The notes under the pieces are model-generated. The model saw only the letters and a program-made list of their open reading frames with translations, made no database searches and was not told the origin of the DNA. A stretch of 64,000 nucleotides of DNA from Marinobacter lipolyticus (GTDB lineage: Bacteria; Pseudomonadota; Gammaproteobacteria; Pseudomonadales; Oleiphilaceae): positions 455,707 through 519,706 of the forward strand of contig NZ_QTKT01000002.1 in assembly GCF_018424605.1 (NCBI RefSeq), given 5' to 3'. Below are positions 43,705-53,888 of this stretch, in pieces; positions within the stretch are counted from its first letter, which is position 1, and each line of letters begins with the position of its first letter. Position numbers and translations under genes: made by a program.

Positions 43705-44412
43705 CCCTTCGTATTGTTCGCGGAGTTCGGCGGTTTGCCGCTCCTGTTCCTCGATGAAATGCAGTGACATCTCGAAGCTTTGGCGGGTGAACTCCAGAAC
43801 CTTCTGGAACCCCTCATCCGAGAGGTTGCGTGCGTCATCGTGGCGGCGGAAGATGTTGATAAACTCCCGCTCACGTTCGAACTGCAGCGGCAGACGGCCC
43901 ACGCCCCAGTCGTTGAGGATTTGCCAGACTTCCGGGTTGTAGTTGCGCGTGGTGCGCAGAATGAAAGGAATCGGGTCGTTGCGGGCTATCAGCGCGGCGA
44001 GCCGAAGAATCAGTTCGAAAGAGAGCGTTGTGGTGCCATTTTCTATGGCTTCCAGCACCGATTTGTCCCGCAGGTTGAGGGCTTCACTCATCTCAGACAG
44101 AGTGAGCCCCGCCACTTCCCGAATGTCTTTGAGGGACTGACCGGCGGTGAGCATCATCCGCAGCTGGTCCTGGGAGTTGATCAGCGCCCGGCCCACCCGC
44201 AGCGAGGTGTCGGTGGAGCGCGCCGCAAATCTCAGCGCCGAGCCAGTGAGCCCTGCAAGCCGGTCGACCAGTGTTTTCTGGTCACGGCTATCACCTTCCC
44301 GCTGTTCCAGGTCTTCGACTGCCTCCAGGGATTTCATCGCATGCATGGCATCCATGAGCATGCCCTGAAGCATCTGGGCTTTTTTGCGGTCGTCGTCCTT
44401 TCTGGCCGTCAT
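43693..44412 (-). CDS. XRE-family helix-turn-helix regulator
   Basis: A 239-residue protein. An N-terminal helical region (1-95) precedes an XRE-type HTH (about 96-150: [20 protein letters not shown], then the recognition helix and [12 protein letters not shown]). The C-terminal third is helical and charged ([18 protein letters not shown]). Function and targets are unknown; it is not a short repressor, so the flanking parts may sense a ligand or mediate oligomers. It lies downstream of prc on the same strand, 32 bp away, and may be co-transcribed. Confidence 0.85.
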   Translation of the reverse strand: MTARKDDDRKKAQMLQGMLMDAMHAMKSLEAVEDLEQREGDSRDQKTLVDRLAGLTGSALRFAARSTDTSLRVGRALINSQDQLRMMLTAGQSLKDIREVAGLTLSEMSEALNLRDKSVLEAIENGTTTLSFELILRLAALIARNDPIPFILRTTRNYNPEVWQILNDWGVGRLPLQFEREREFINIFRRHDDARNLSDEGFQKVLEFTRQSFEMSLHFIEEQERQTAELREQYEGSAE

Positions 44413-44444
44413 TGGCTACCTTGTCAGTCGAAGATCAGATCGCT

Positions 44445-46601
44445 TCAGCGCGCCTGTGCGGCGAGTTGCTTGGGGTCGAGGATTGATGCCATACGGCGAT
44501 CCAGCTCAAGCATGTCGGCCATGATATGGCCGCCTTCGCGGATGATGAAATCCAGCTCGTCATCGGTGTTGTCCAGATCAGCCGCCTGCACATCCTGCCA
44601 ATCGTCCAGCTCCTCCAGGGTTTCAAAGGGCTCCTCGCCACGAAGTTCGCGCCGTGCGTTGGCAATGGTCAGGCGTGTACGCTCGATCTGGGACTGGTGT
44701 TCCTTGCGTTCGTCGTGATTGAGGCTGACCGACTCCAGCTCACGCTGCTCTTTCAGGAAATCGATCTCCTGCTGCAGCAGCCGGAATTCCGGGCTCTCCT
44801 CGAAGCGTTCGTCATGACGATTGCGCAGTTCATCGATTATGCCGCTGAAGTCAAAGTAACGGGTGTGGGGTACCGCTTCAATCTGATCCCAGGGCAGGGC
44901 ATGGTCCAGTGCGTCTTCGCCGATGCGAGTCTTGTCGACCCGGGAAGGGATTTCGATATCCGGGATCACCCCCTTGTGCTGGGTCGAGCCGCCGGAAACC
45001 CGATAGAACTTGGACTGGGTGATCTTCAGCTGGCCGTGATTCAGTGGGCGTACCGCCTGAACCGTGCCCTTGCCGAAGGTCTGTGACCCCACCACCAGGC
45101 CGCGGCCATAATCCTGGATGGCGCCGGCGAAGATCTCCGACGCGGAGGCGCTCATGCGGTTCACCAGAACCACCAGCGGACCGTCATAGGCCACACTCGG
45201 GTCCTCATCGGCCAGCACCTGCACTTCGTTGTTGGAGTTGCGGATCTGTACGGTGGGGCCCTGATCGATGAACAGTCCAACAAGATCGTTAGCTTCGTGC
45301 AGGGCGCCGCCGCCGTTATTGCGCAGGTCCATTACCACGCCATCGACCCCATCTTCCTTGAGTTCCTCGATCAGGTTGCGGACGTCGCGGGTGGTACTTT
45401 TGTAATTCGGATCGCCCGCCTGCATGGCCTGGAAATCCGCATAGAAGGTGGGAATATTGATCACCCCGATACGGTAGTCCTGACCGCCACGGTCTAGCTC
45501 AATCACGTCTTTGCTGGCGCTCTGTTCCTCGAGCTTGACCTTGTCGCGTTTGATGGCGATGGTTTTGGTGACGGTTTCATCGGTGGCGCTGGCCGGAATT
45601 ACTTCCAGGGTGACGGTGGATTCCCGTGGCCCGCGAATAAGGTCAACAACCTCGTCAAGGCGCCATCCGATAACATTCACCGGTTTCTCTTCGTCATCCT
45701 GGGTGACGGACACGATGCGGTCCGCCGGCTGCAGCTGGCCCTGCTTGGCCGCGGGCCCCCCCGGAACCAGTCGTACTACCTTGGTGTACTCGTTGTCTGC
45801 CTGCAGCACCGCGCCGATGCCCTCGAGCGACAAGCTCATGTTGATGTTGAAGTTTTCCGAAGTGCGCGGTGAAAAGTAGGAGGTGTGGGGGTCCCACATG
45901 CCGGCGAAGGCGTTCATGTATGCCTGGAACGCATCCTCGCTGCGCGCCTGGTAGGCACGCTTGAGCTGACCTTCGTAACGTTGGCGCAGACTCTCTTTGA
46001 TGGCCTCATCATCCGAACCGTTGAGCCGTTGCGCCAGAACGGCGTTCTTGACTCGTTTGACCCAGAGTTCATCAAGTGCTTCGCGGTTGGGCTCCCAGTC
46101 TGCTTCGGAGCGATCAAGGAGAATGCTCTCGTCGGCTTCGAAATCCAGCTGATCGAAGCCCTTGTCAATCAGATCGAGTGCAAAGTTCAGGCGCTCGATC
46201 ATGCGCTGTTGCACCAGATTGTAGATATCAAAGCCGGGTTGAAGCTGGCCGGTTTTCAGTGCGGACCCCAGCCCCAGCCGAATGGCCGAGAATTTCTGCA
46301 GATCTTCCTGGGTCAGGTAGATACGCTGGCCGTCGAGATAATCCAGGTAGGCATCGAACACGTCGCCGGAAAGCGCATCATTGATGCCCAGGTCGCGGAA
46401 ATGGGTGAACTGCAACTGCCGCGCAATGAGGATGTTGGCGCGGGCCTGATCCACGGTTGGCGTCACTGGCTGGTATTCCGCGTTGCGGTCAATCGAGGCC
46501 GCAACGCCGAGGGGCAGGGCCATGAGAATGCCGAGAGCCAGCCCTTTGCCCAGAGACCGGTGAAGCATGTGCCTTGTGATCGAACGTTCCGCGATGCTCA
46601 T
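44445..46601 (-). CDS. prc: Tail-specific C-terminal processing protease
   Basis: A 718-residue periplasmic serine protease (S41). Signal peptide about 1-36 (GILMALPLGVAAS), an N-terminal helical domain, a PDZ domain (LEGIGAVLQADNEYTKVVRL, then AAKQGQLQPADRI) and the S41 catalytic region with Ser in RMSASASEIFAG and Lys in GSQTFGKGTVQ. It cleaves proteins with non-polar C-termini, for example PBP3 and periplasmic substrates. The length and C-terminal helical tail are typical of proteobacterial Prc. Confidence 0.95.
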   Translation of the reverse strand: MSIAERSITRHMLHRSLGKGLALGILMALPLGVAASIDRNAEYQPVTPTVDQARANILIARQLQFTHFRDLGINDALSGDVFDAYLDYLDGQRIYLTQEDLQKFSAIRLGLGSALKTGQLQPGFDIYNLVQQRMIERLNFALDLIDKGFDQLDFEADESILLDRSEADWEPNREALDELWVKRVKNAVLAQRLNGSDDEAIKESLRQRYEGQLKRAYQARSEDAFQAYMNAFAGMWDPHTSYFSPRTSENFNINMSLSLEGIGAVLQADNEYTKVVRLVPGGPAAKQGQLQPADRIVSVTQDDEEKPVNVIGWRLDEVVDLIRGPRESTVTLEVIPASATDETVTKTIAIKRDKVKLEEQSASKDVIELDRGGQDYRIGVINIPTFYADFQAMQAGDPNYKSTTRDVRNLIEELKEDGVDGVVMDLRNNGGGALHEANDLVGLFIDQGPTVQIRNSNNEVQVLADEDPSVAYDGPLVVLVNRMSASASEIFAGAIQDYGRGLVVGSQTFGKGTVQAVRPLNHGQLKITQSKFYRVSGGSTQHKGVIPDIEIPSRVDKTRIGEDALDHALPWDQIEAVPHTRYFDFSGIIDELRNRHDERFEESPEFRLLQQEIDFLKEQRELESVSLNHDERKEHQSQIERTRLTIANARRELRGEEPFETLEELDDWQDVQAADLDNTDDELDFIIREGGHIMADMLELDRRMASILDPKQLAAQAR

Positions 46602-46813
46602 AAAAATCTACCTGACGGTATGTGGCGACATTGATCGGTCGGGCGGGAAAGTTGCCCAGGGCAAAACCCTGAAAACAGATACGCCTGACGGGAATCGCCG
46701 GATTGGATCTTGAATTTATTGTAGGCAAGGGCCCCAGTGGTTGCCATAGGCAGGGCGTATCGGTTCGTGACAATCTGTCCATGATGTGGTCAGGTCCGTA
46801 TCCGCTAAACACG

Positions 46814-46849
46814 AAAAAAACCCCGCAGGGCACATGGCCGCGCGGGGTT
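46814..46849 (-). terminator. Rho-independent terminator of beta-oxidation operon
   Basis: On the minus strand AACCCCGC pairs with GCGGGGTT around a 20-nt loop, followed by a T run (A7 on the plus strand). It starts 23 bp past the FadB-like stop. The rest of 46602-46872 has no evident gene and should hold the prc promoter. Confidence 0.85.
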
Positions 46850-46872
46850 CGATACGAGCCGGATGCGGAAGG

Positions 46873-49023
46873 TTACTCGAACAGGGTGTTGTTCTCGGCC
46901 TTCTCAATCAGCAGGGCGGGCGGGGCAAATCGCTCACCGTAGGTGTCCGCCAGCGCTTTCGCGCGTTCGGTAAACGCACGCACACCGTACTGGTTGATGA
47001 ACTGGATGGCGCCGCCAGTCCAGGGCGCATAGCCGATCCCGAAAATGCTGCCGATGTTGGCATCCTCCACGGTTTTCAGCACACCCTCCTCAAGGCAGCG
47101 AACGGTTTCGATGGCCTGAATGAACAGAATGCGATCTTTCAGGTCCTGGAGCGCCACGTTGCGGGCCTTGGCGGCGTCCACGAACAGGGTGTCCAGTTCC
47201 GGCCACAGGTGCTTCTTGCCGTCGGCCGGGTACTCGTAGAATCCGGCACCGGAGGCTTTGCCCTTGCGGTTGTGTTGGTCGACCATCTGGTCGATGACGG
47301 CTTCAGCCGGGTGTGGCTGCCAGGTGCCGCCGGCCGCTTCTGTGTCTTTCTTACTCTGGGCACGGATGTGCTGCATCAGGGTGAGGCTGACTTCGTCCGA
47401 GATGGCCAGCGGGCCCACCGGCATGCCGGCCAGTACGCCGGCATTCTCGATGCTGGACGGGTGGATGCCCTCGGCCAGCATGGCGATGCCTTCGTTCACA
47501 AACGTACCAAACACCCTTGATGTGAAGAAGCCACGGCTGTCATTGACCACAATCGGAATCTTGCCGATTTGCTGGACGTAGTCGAACGCGCGCGCCAGCG
47601 TATCCTCGGAGGTTTTGGCGCCCACGATGATTTCCACCAGCTGCATCTTGTCCACCGGGGAGAAGAAATGCAGGCCAATGAAGTTGTCTGGCTTTGCCGA
47701 GGCTTCGGCCAGCTGGGTGATGGGAATAGTGGAGGTGTTGGAGGCGAAGATACCGTTGCTGACCAGCTTTGGCTCCGCTTCCTGGGTGACTTTGGCCTTT
47801 AGGTCGCTGTCTTCAAACACTGCCTCGATCACCATGTCGCAGCCTTCCAGATCATCCGCCGAAGCCGTCGCCTTTATGCGATCGAGCACCTCGGCTTTCT
47901 GCTCCTCGGTCATGCGGCCACGGCTGACTTTTTTCGCCAGCAGCTTTTCGGAGTAACTTTTACCTTTTTCGGCGTTTTCAACGGAGACGTCTTTGAGCAC
48001 GACGTCAATACCGCGAGTGGCGGTGGAGTAGGCGATGCCGGCGCCCATCATGCCCGCGCCCAGTACTCCGATCTTTTTGAAGGTTTCTTTGGCAACGCCG
48101 TCGGGGCGACTGCCACCGGCATTGATGGCGTTAAGCTGGAACCAGAAAGTGCCGGTCATGTTTTTTGCCACCTGACCAATCACCAGCTCGGCAAAATAGC
48201 GGGTCTCAATCAGGCTGCCGTTGTCGAAGTCCACCTGGGCGCCTTCCACGGCGGCGGAGAGGATACGCTCCGGTGCCGGGTAGCAGCCTTTGGTCTTCTG
48301 CTTGAGCATGGCCGGGGCAATGGCCAGTTTCTGTGCCATGGCCGGGTGGTGGGGTGCCCCGCCGGGCAGTTTGAAGCCTTTCTGATCCCAGGGCTGCTGG
48401 CACTTGGGATTGGCGTCAATAAAGGCCCGCGCTTTCTGCATCATGTCGTCGGCGGAGGCGGCCAGTTCGCTGACAATACCCGCTTTCAGAGCCGCTTTCG
48501 GGTTGGCCTTCTTGCCTTCCATCAGGAAAGGGAAGGCCGCTTCCAGGCCGATCATCCGCGGTAGGCGCTGGGTACCACCGCCACCGGGCAGCAGCCCGAG
48601 GGTGACTTCCGGCAGACCCAGCTGAATGCTGTCATTATCCAGCACCACGCGATGGTGGCAGGCCAGCGCGATCTCCAGGCCGCCGCCCAGCGCGGTACCG
48701 TTAATGGCAGCCACGACCGGCTTGCCGCAGGTCTCCAGGGCGCGCATTTCGGCTTTCAGGCCGTTGACCATGTCTTCAAAGGCCTGGGCGTCGTCACGGG
48801 TGACTTTGTGCAGTTCTTTCAGATCACCGCCGGCAAAGAAGGTTTTCTTGGCGGAGGTGATAATAATGCCTTTGATGTTGTCGAGGTCCTGCTTGACCCT
48901 GGCAACGGTGTCGGTCAGGCCCGCACGGAAATCCGCGTTCATGGTGTTGGCGGACTGGCCCGGCATATCAATGGTGAGGGTCAGAATCTGGTCTGATCCC
49001 AGGTCGTAATGGATGGCGCTCAT
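46873..49023 (-). CDS. FadB/FadJ-type multifunctional beta-oxidation enzyme
   Basis: A 716-residue bifunctional protein. The N-terminal enoyl-CoA hydratase/isomerase domain (1 to about 190) has [12 protein letters not shown] and [15 protein letters not shown], with Glu in the catalytic loop region. The NAD-binding 3-hydroxyacyl-CoA dehydrogenase domain starts near 320 ([16 protein letters not shown]) and has [12 protein letters not shown] and the catalytic HFFSPVDKM. It acts after acyl-CoA dehydrogenase in fatty-acid degradation. It resembles the FadJ/PA1737 group more than classical FadB. The ATG at 49023 has AGGAGA upstream. It forms an operon with the thiolase 32 bp upstream. Confidence 0.93.
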   Translation of the reverse strand: MSAIHYDLGSDQILTLTIDMPGQSANTMNADFRAGLTDTVARVKQDLDNIKGIIITSAKKTFFAGGDLKELHKVTRDDAQAFEDMVNGLKAEMRALETCGKPVVAAINGTALGGGLEIALACHHRVVLDNDSIQLGLPEVTLGLLPGGGGTQRLPRMIGLEAAFPFLMEGKKANPKAALKAGIVSELAASADDMMQKARAFIDANPKCQQPWDQKGFKLPGGAPHHPAMAQKLAIAPAMLKQKTKGCYPAPERILSAAVEGAQVDFDNGSLIETRYFAELVIGQVAKNMTGTFWFQLNAINAGGSRPDGVAKETFKKIGVLGAGMMGAGIAYSTATRGIDVVLKDVSVENAEKGKSYSEKLLAKKVSRGRMTEEQKAEVLDRIKATASADDLEGCDMVIEAVFEDSDLKAKVTQEAEPKLVSNGIFASNTSTIPITQLAEASAKPDNFIGLHFFSPVDKMQLVEIIVGAKTSEDTLARAFDYVQQIGKIPIVVNDSRGFFTSRVFGTFVNEGIAMLAEGIHPSSIENAGVLAGMPVGPLAISDEVSLTLMQHIRAQSKKDTEAAGGTWQPHPAEAVIDQMVDQHNRKGKASGAGFYEYPADGKKHLWPELDTLFVDAAKARNVALQDLKDRILFIQAIETVRCLEEGVLKTVEDANIGSIFGIGYAPWTGGAIQFINQYGVRAFTERAKALADTYGERFAPPALLIEKAENNTLFE

Positions 49024-49055
49024 ATTCGGTTCTCCTGTCAGAAAAAGTGTCGGGC

Positions 49056-50264
49056 TCAGACGCGTTCGATGATGGTGGCAATGCCCATGCCGCCGCCCAC
49101 ACACAGGGTGGCGAGGCCGAATCGCAGATCACGGCGTTCCAGCTCATCCAGCAGGGTGCCGAGAATCATCGCGCCGGTGGCGCCCAGTGGGTGACCCATG
49201 GCAATGGCGCCGCCGTTGACGTTCACTTTTTCATCGGGAACAGACAGTTCTTTCTGGAAGCGCATCACCACCGAGGCAAACGCTTCGTTCACTTCAAACA
49301 GGTCGATCTGGTCAACCGTCATGCCCGCCTTTTCCAGTGCCTTGCGGGTGGCCGGAGCCGGGCCGGTGAGCATGATGGTGGGGTCGGTGCTGGTGACCGC
49401 GGTGGCGACAATGCGTGCCCGCGGCTTGAGGCCCAGCGCTTTACCTTTGGCCTCGCTGCCGATCAGCATGGCGGTGGCGCCATCCACGATGCCGGAAGAG
49501 TTGCCTGCATGGTGCACGTGGTTGATCTTCTCTACGTAGTGGTACTTCTCCCGCGCGACGCCGTCGAAGCCCATTTCGCCCATCATCTGGAAGGACGGCT
49601 TCAGGCTGGCGAGGGATTCGACCGTGGTGTTGGCGCGGACCTGTTCGTCGCGATCAAGAATCACCACACCGTTCTGGTCGGTCACCGGGATGATGGATTT
49701 GGCAAAGTGGCCGTTTTCCCAGGCCTGGGCTGCTTTCTGCTGGGATTTCACCGCAAAGCCGTCGACATCCGCGCGGCTGAAACCTTCCAGAGTGGCAATC
49801 AGGTCGGCGCCGATGCCCTGGGGCATGAAACCGGTGTGCAGGTTGGTGGCCGGGTCGGTGGCCCAGGCACCGCCATCGGAGCCCATGGGCACCCGGGACA
49901 TGGCTTCAACACCCCCGGCCACGACCATGTCTTCCCAGCCTGAGCGTACTTTCATGGCGGCCAGATTGACCGCTTCCAGGCCGGAGGCGCAGAAGCGGTT
50001 GAGGGTGACGCCGGCCACTTTCTCATCCCAGTCCGCTGCCAGCGCAGCGGTCTTGGCAATGTCCGCGCCCTGATCGCCGACTGCGGTGACACACCCCATC
50101 ACGATGTCGTCCACCTGGGCGGTGTCCAGGTTGTTTCTCTCCTGCAGTGCGTTGAGAACGGTGGTCAGCAGCGAAATGGGTTTGACGCTGTGGAGTGAGC
50201 CATCTTTCTTGCCGCGGCCCCGTGGGGTGCGAACTGCATCGAAGATATACGCTTCGGTGGTCAT
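49056..50264 (-). CDS. Acetyl-CoA C-acyltransferase (thiolase, FadA-like)
   Basis: A 402-residue thiolase. The nucleophile Cys is in [12 protein letters not shown], the His in [16 protein letters not shown], and the second Cys in [13 protein letters not shown]. First gene of a two-gene operon with the FadB-like enzyme, so it should perform the thiolytic step of beta-oxidation. Composition and length are typical. It diverges from the ComFB gene by 197 bp; no clear PsrA- or FadR-type operator is recognised there. Confidence 0.95.
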   Translation of the reverse strand: MTTEAYIFDAVRTPRGRGKKDGSLHSVKPISLLTTVLNALQERNNLDTAQVDDIVMGCVTAVGDQGADIAKTAALAADWDEKVAGVTLNRFCASGLEAVNLAAMKVRSGWEDMVVAGGVEAMSRVPMGSDGGAWATDPATNLHTGFMPQGIGADLIATLEGFSRADVDGFAVKSQQKAAQAWENGHFAKSIIPVTDQNGVVILDRDEQVRANTTVESLASLKPSFQMMGEMGFDGVAREKYHYVEKINHVHHAGNSSGIVDGATAMLIGSEAKGKALGLKPRARIVATAVTSTDPTIMLTGPAPATRKALEKAGMTVDQIDLFEVNEAFASVVMRFQKELSVPDEKVNVNGGAIAMGHPLGATGAMILGTLLDELERRDLRFGLATLCVGGGMGIATIIERV

Positions 50265-50461
50265 TGCTGTTCCTCTGGTGATTATTGTGTCGGGCCGATG
50301 TGCCGATCACACAACCATAGCGGGTTGCAGGCAGTGTGCGTAATGACGCCGGCTGCCAATCGGATTGGCGAAAGTGCTCATTGGCGTGCCTGGCGGCAAT
50401 GACAAGGTGCTGCCAGGGATCTATTGTTTAGAGAGGCGTACATAGCGGCAGGAGGTGAAGG

Positions 50462-50725
50462 ATGTCCCTGAGAGATGCGATAGATAATTTTTACGAGCGG
50501 CTGGTGGTGGATGCCATTGACGCCACCCGCGAGGAATCCGACAACGCCGATTATCTGACCGACGTGATGTGCGTGGCGTTAAATCGTCTGCCGACGCGAT
50601 ATTACCGGCATTCCATCGATATGATGTTTTATCTCGGCGATGACGAACTGAAGGCCATGAAGCAGAATTCCCTGACCGCCGTTCAGGCGGCCCGGGAGTT
50701 TGTGAAGAGCCATCAGCGAGACTGA
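50462..50725 (+). CDS. ComFB-domain protein
   Basis: An 87-residue protein of the late-competence ComFB family: DYLTDVMCVALNRLPTRYYR with the conserved Cys and RYYRH motif, followed by MMFYL. ComFB-domain proteins have been linked to c-di-GMP binding in other bacteria; whether this one binds it cannot be seen. The start has a strong AGGAGGTGA site. It converges on the DUF349 gene with 15 bp between. Confidence 0.85.
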   Translation: MSLRDAIDNFYERLVVDAIDATREESDNADYLTDVMCVALNRLPTRYYRHSIDMMFYLGDDELKAMKQNSLTAVQAAREFVKSHQRD

Positions 50726-50740
50726 GAGCAGCCGGACGCG

Positions 50741-53215
50741 CTAGTCCAGCAGGGCGTCCAGCGCCCGATTCAGTCGCTCCGCCAGTTGATCGCTGGTCGC
50801 CTCGTCGGGTTGCCGAATGCACCAGGCCGCCACCAGCGATTCCAGTTGTTGCTCCTTGTTCTGACCCTGGCCCTCAGCACTGCCCATGCCGTTGGCCAGC
50901 CGCTGGACCTGAATCTCCATTCTCTGCCCCTGGTCCGCTTCCGGTGAGGGAACGCCGGTCAGGATCTCGGCGCGAATCACCAGCTCCACGGGACCCATGT
51001 CATCAACGTCTGCGGCCAGCGCGTTCCACGTTGCCGGCATTTGGCTCTGGTCTAGGTCACCGGTAACTCTCGCACGGACATGGCCCTGCCAGGACTGAAT
51101 CCTGCCAAGGCTCCGCAGGCTTTGCAGTAGCTGGTTCAGGCGTTTCTTTTGCTGAGTCAGTCGCTCCCGCACCCCAGGAGAGACGGGTTCAGCACTCACC
51201 GCCTCCAGTTCGCCCAGTGCTGCGGTAAGGGCATCGGTGTCGGCGTTCTGCGGCAGTGCCTCCGCGGCAGTCAGCGCCGGAGTAACCCGGGTGTCGGCCT
51301 CTCGGGTGGCCTGCTGCTGTTCTGATTTCTGGGCATCCCGACGGGCAAAGATGGCATCACAGGCCCGACGGAAGGCCTGCCACAGTTTGCGGTCCTCACG
51401 GTGCCGGGTGATACCAATCTGTTGCCACTCGGTTTGTAACGCCTTTGCCTTTTCCATGGCCTCGCCGAGCGGTTCGTGGCTGATCAGGGCGTCCGCGCGC
51501 TCCACAATCGCCTGTTTGAGCGCTTCGTTTTTCTGGCGCTCGGCATTGAGTGGTTCTTCCAGCTGTTTCAGTAACTCGTCGAAGCGTTTCTGCACCGGGC
51601 GATTGTCACGGAATTCGATGGGCCAGGCGGCTTTCCATTCCTGGCGGGCGGTCTGGTGAATGCGCTCGACGGATTTCCAGTCGATCTGTGCCCAGTCGGC
51701 GTTCTCGACGAAGGTGGCCAGCTGGTCACAAATGGTTTTTCGGGTCTCCAGGTTCGTTTGTTTCAGCCCGGATTTGGCGGCGAAATAGGATTTACACGGC
51801 TCATAAGCCTGATCCGAGGCGGCTTTGAAGCGGGTCCACAGGGCCCGATCCGAGGAGCCGCCCAATTCCCGCCATTCGTTCTGCAATTCGCGGATGCGTT
51901 CAGCCTTGGCCTCTGGCTCCATGGGCTGGGTCGCCAGGTATTCCATCTGTTCACAAAGCGCGATCTGTTTCGGCTCGGTGGCAAAGCCCTGCCAGTCGGT
52001 CAGTTCGCGCAATTGGCCACCCAGTAACTGAACCCGGGCCTGAAAGGGTTTGCCGTGCCGATGGTCAAGTTCTTTGAGCTGTTGTTGTGCCTGCTTGAAC
52101 AACTGTCGGGATTCCTTGAGCTGTTTCGCTTCCAGGGCTTCGTCAAGTTTCGCCAGGGTGGCTGTCAGGGCTTCTGCCTGACGCTGCTGTTCGCCGTCAT
52201 CCTGCCTGGGCGCGGGTGCGGCTTTCTTCTGGCCCGCGGTGCGGTACAGCGCGTCGAGCTGGGGTGGTCGCGCGAAATCAGCCGGCCAGTCAAGCGCAGT
52301 TATCAGTTCCCGGGCACGGGATTGCAGGTCGCTGTCAGTGTCGGGGTCGGTTCCGCTCTCCAGTGCGGCGATCTGCTCCCGGAATTGTCCCAGTCGTCTC
52401 AGTGCGGACAGGTAGAGGCGCAACGGCTGCATCAGGCTCTCGTAGCGCTTCTGCTGCTGTTTATCGACCGTGGTGTCGCGGGTGGCTTCCAGCCAACGGT
52501 TCTCCTGCGTTTTCTGCAGCGCATCCAGCGAAGACAGGGCCGGCGCGTGCTCCGCGTCTGACTGCCGCAGTTCCTCAAGGGTGTTTTGGAGCAATTCCAG
52601 TGTTTCGGTACGCTGCTTGTGCTGCTCCTCCTGACGAAGCCTGTCCCGGGCTTCGGCTTTGACCGCTTCCGCCCGTTCTCGGCACCGGCGTACCGCCTCG
52701 AGAAAGGCGGTGGCCTGTTCGGACGAGGCATCGTGCTCCACCTCAGACCATTGCTTCAGCAGGGTCTCAAGGCGAGCTTCGAACAGTTTGGTGTCTTCAC
52801 TGCGGGCCTGCTCGGTTGCGCTGTTGACCAGGTGGTCGATACGCTCACGGATCTGCCGGGACTTCTCCTCGCTTTCCCGTATTTGCTGTAACGCTTGTCG
52901 CACGGTCTGGTAGACGCCCTTGTCGCGCCCCTTGGCTTCCTTCTGAACTCTCTGAAGACTGGCTTTGTCGGTGATCTGGCGGGCCGCCTCGGTGCGGATG
53001 TCCGCCGTCAGTCCTGCCAGGGCCAATGACTCCAGCTGGGCCCCGGTCGGTGAACTGGCCAGTTGTTCTAGCTGTTCGGCGCGCTGTTCATCCTTCGGAT
53101 CAACCGCCGGAACGTCAACCGGCCTCGCTGGCGCGGATCTTCCGCTGGCCCCCGGTGCGCGTGGTTTGGCGGTGGGTTTGTTTTTTCCGAACAGTTTCTG
53201 AATGAATGCGGCCAT
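50741..53215 (-). CDS. DUF349 repeat coiled-coil protein
   Basis: An 824-residue, highly charged, mostly helical protein with several DUF349 repeats, seen as recurring Leu-x2-x-Trp-x-Leu/Ile blocks, for example LQNEWRELGGSSDRALWTRF and LQTEWQQIGITRHREDRKLW. The N-terminus (AAFIQKLFGKNKPTAK) is short and basic, followed by a Pro/Ala-rich linker. There is no signal peptide or catalytic motif. Function is unknown. The ATG at 53215 (MAAFIQKL) is chosen over an upstream in-frame start at 53326 that lies in non-coding-looking sequence. Confidence 0.85.
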   Translation of the reverse strand: MAAFIQKLFGKNKPTAKPRAPGASGRSAPARPVDVPAVDPKDEQRAEQLEQLASSPTGAQLESLALAGLTADIRTEAARQITDKASLQRVQKEAKGRDKGVYQTVRQALQQIRESEEKSRQIRERIDHLVNSATEQARSEDTKLFEARLETLLKQWSEVEHDASSEQATAFLEAVRRCRERAEAVKAEARDRLRQEEQHKQRTETLELLQNTLEELRQSDAEHAPALSSLDALQKTQENRWLEATRDTTVDKQQQKRYESLMQPLRLYLSALRRLGQFREQIAALESGTDPDTDSDLQSRARELITALDWPADFARPPQLDALYRTAGQKKAAPAPRQDDGEQQRQAEALTATLAKLDEALEAKQLKESRQLFKQAQQQLKELDHRHGKPFQARVQLLGGQLRELTDWQGFATEPKQIALCEQMEYLATQPMEPEAKAERIRELQNEWRELGGSSDRALWTRFKAASDQAYEPCKSYFAAKSGLKQTNLETRKTICDQLATFVENADWAQIDWKSVERIHQTARQEWKAAWPIEFRDNRPVQKRFDELLKQLEEPLNAERQKNEALKQAIVERADALISHEPLGEAMEKAKALQTEWQQIGITRHREDRKLWQAFRRACDAIFARRDAQKSEQQQATREADTRVTPALTAAEALPQNADTDALTAALGELEAVSAEPVSPGVRERLTQQKKRLNQLLQSLRSLGRIQSWQGHVRARVTGDLDQSQMPATWNALAADVDDMGPVELVIRAEILTGVPSPEADQGQRMEIQVQRLANGMGSAEGQGQNKEQQLESLVAAWCIRQPDEATSDQLAERLNRALDALLD

Positions 53216-53395
53216 GAGGGTATCCTCGAATATTGAAACCAGTTCCCGGTGTGGGGCACAGTATGCCCGCACCGACCATCGGCTTCCCGCTCTGCGGGCG
53301 CCGGAGAAGCCAACGCAGTGCTGCACTATGAAAGGTGGCAGTCTCGTTGTGGGGGCTAGTCTAGCGTTTTGTTCGCGTTTGCGGGAAGGGTCAGA

Positions 53396-53875
53396 ATGGC
53401 AAAAGAGGAAAATCCTGAGGATCAGGAATACAGGGCGCGTTCGGTTGCCCTGCGGTTATTGGCGAGGCGTGAGCACAGTCGCATGGAGCTGGGCCTGAAG
53501 CTGCGCCAGCGGCGGCTCGAGGCGTCGGTGATTGAGCGGGTGCTGGACGAGTACGAAGCCGAGGGCTGGCTTGACGATAATCGTTTCGCCGATGTGTATG
53601 CCCGGCAGCGTGTGGATCTTGGGTACGGTCCGTTGAGAGTCACTGCTGAGCTGCAGCAGCGTGGCGTGCACACGACCCCTGAATGCGTTGATGAGATGTC
53701 CGACGACGACTGGGCGGAGCAGGCCACCCGGTTACGGTGCAAACGATTCGGTGGGCACGATATTCGTAATGACTGGGACGAGAAGGCCCGTCAGGCGCGA
53801 TTCCTCACTCGCAGGGGGTTCACCGCGGCTCATGTCGAGCGCGCGCTTGAGCATGTGGATCAGAGCGACGATTGA
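53396..53875 (+). CDS. recX: Regulatory protein RecX
   Basis: A 159-residue RecX: ALRLLARREHSRMELGLKLR, GWLDDNRFADVYARQR and GYGPLRVTAELQQRGV are the tandem three-helix repeats of the family. RecX caps RecA filaments. recA, normally next to it, is absent from the window; neighbours are a DUF349 protein and mltF. The ATG at 53396 is used; an upstream start at 53369 is unlikely. Confidence 0.93.
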   Translation: MAKEENPEDQEYRARSVALRLLARREHSRMELGLKLRQRRLEASVIERVLDEYEAEGWLDDNRFADVYARQRVDLGYGPLRVTAELQQRGVHTTPECVDEMSDDDWAEQATRLRCKRFGGHDIRNDWDEKARQARFLTRRGFTAAHVERALEHVDQSDD

Positions 53876-53888
53876 TAACGGCGCAACT

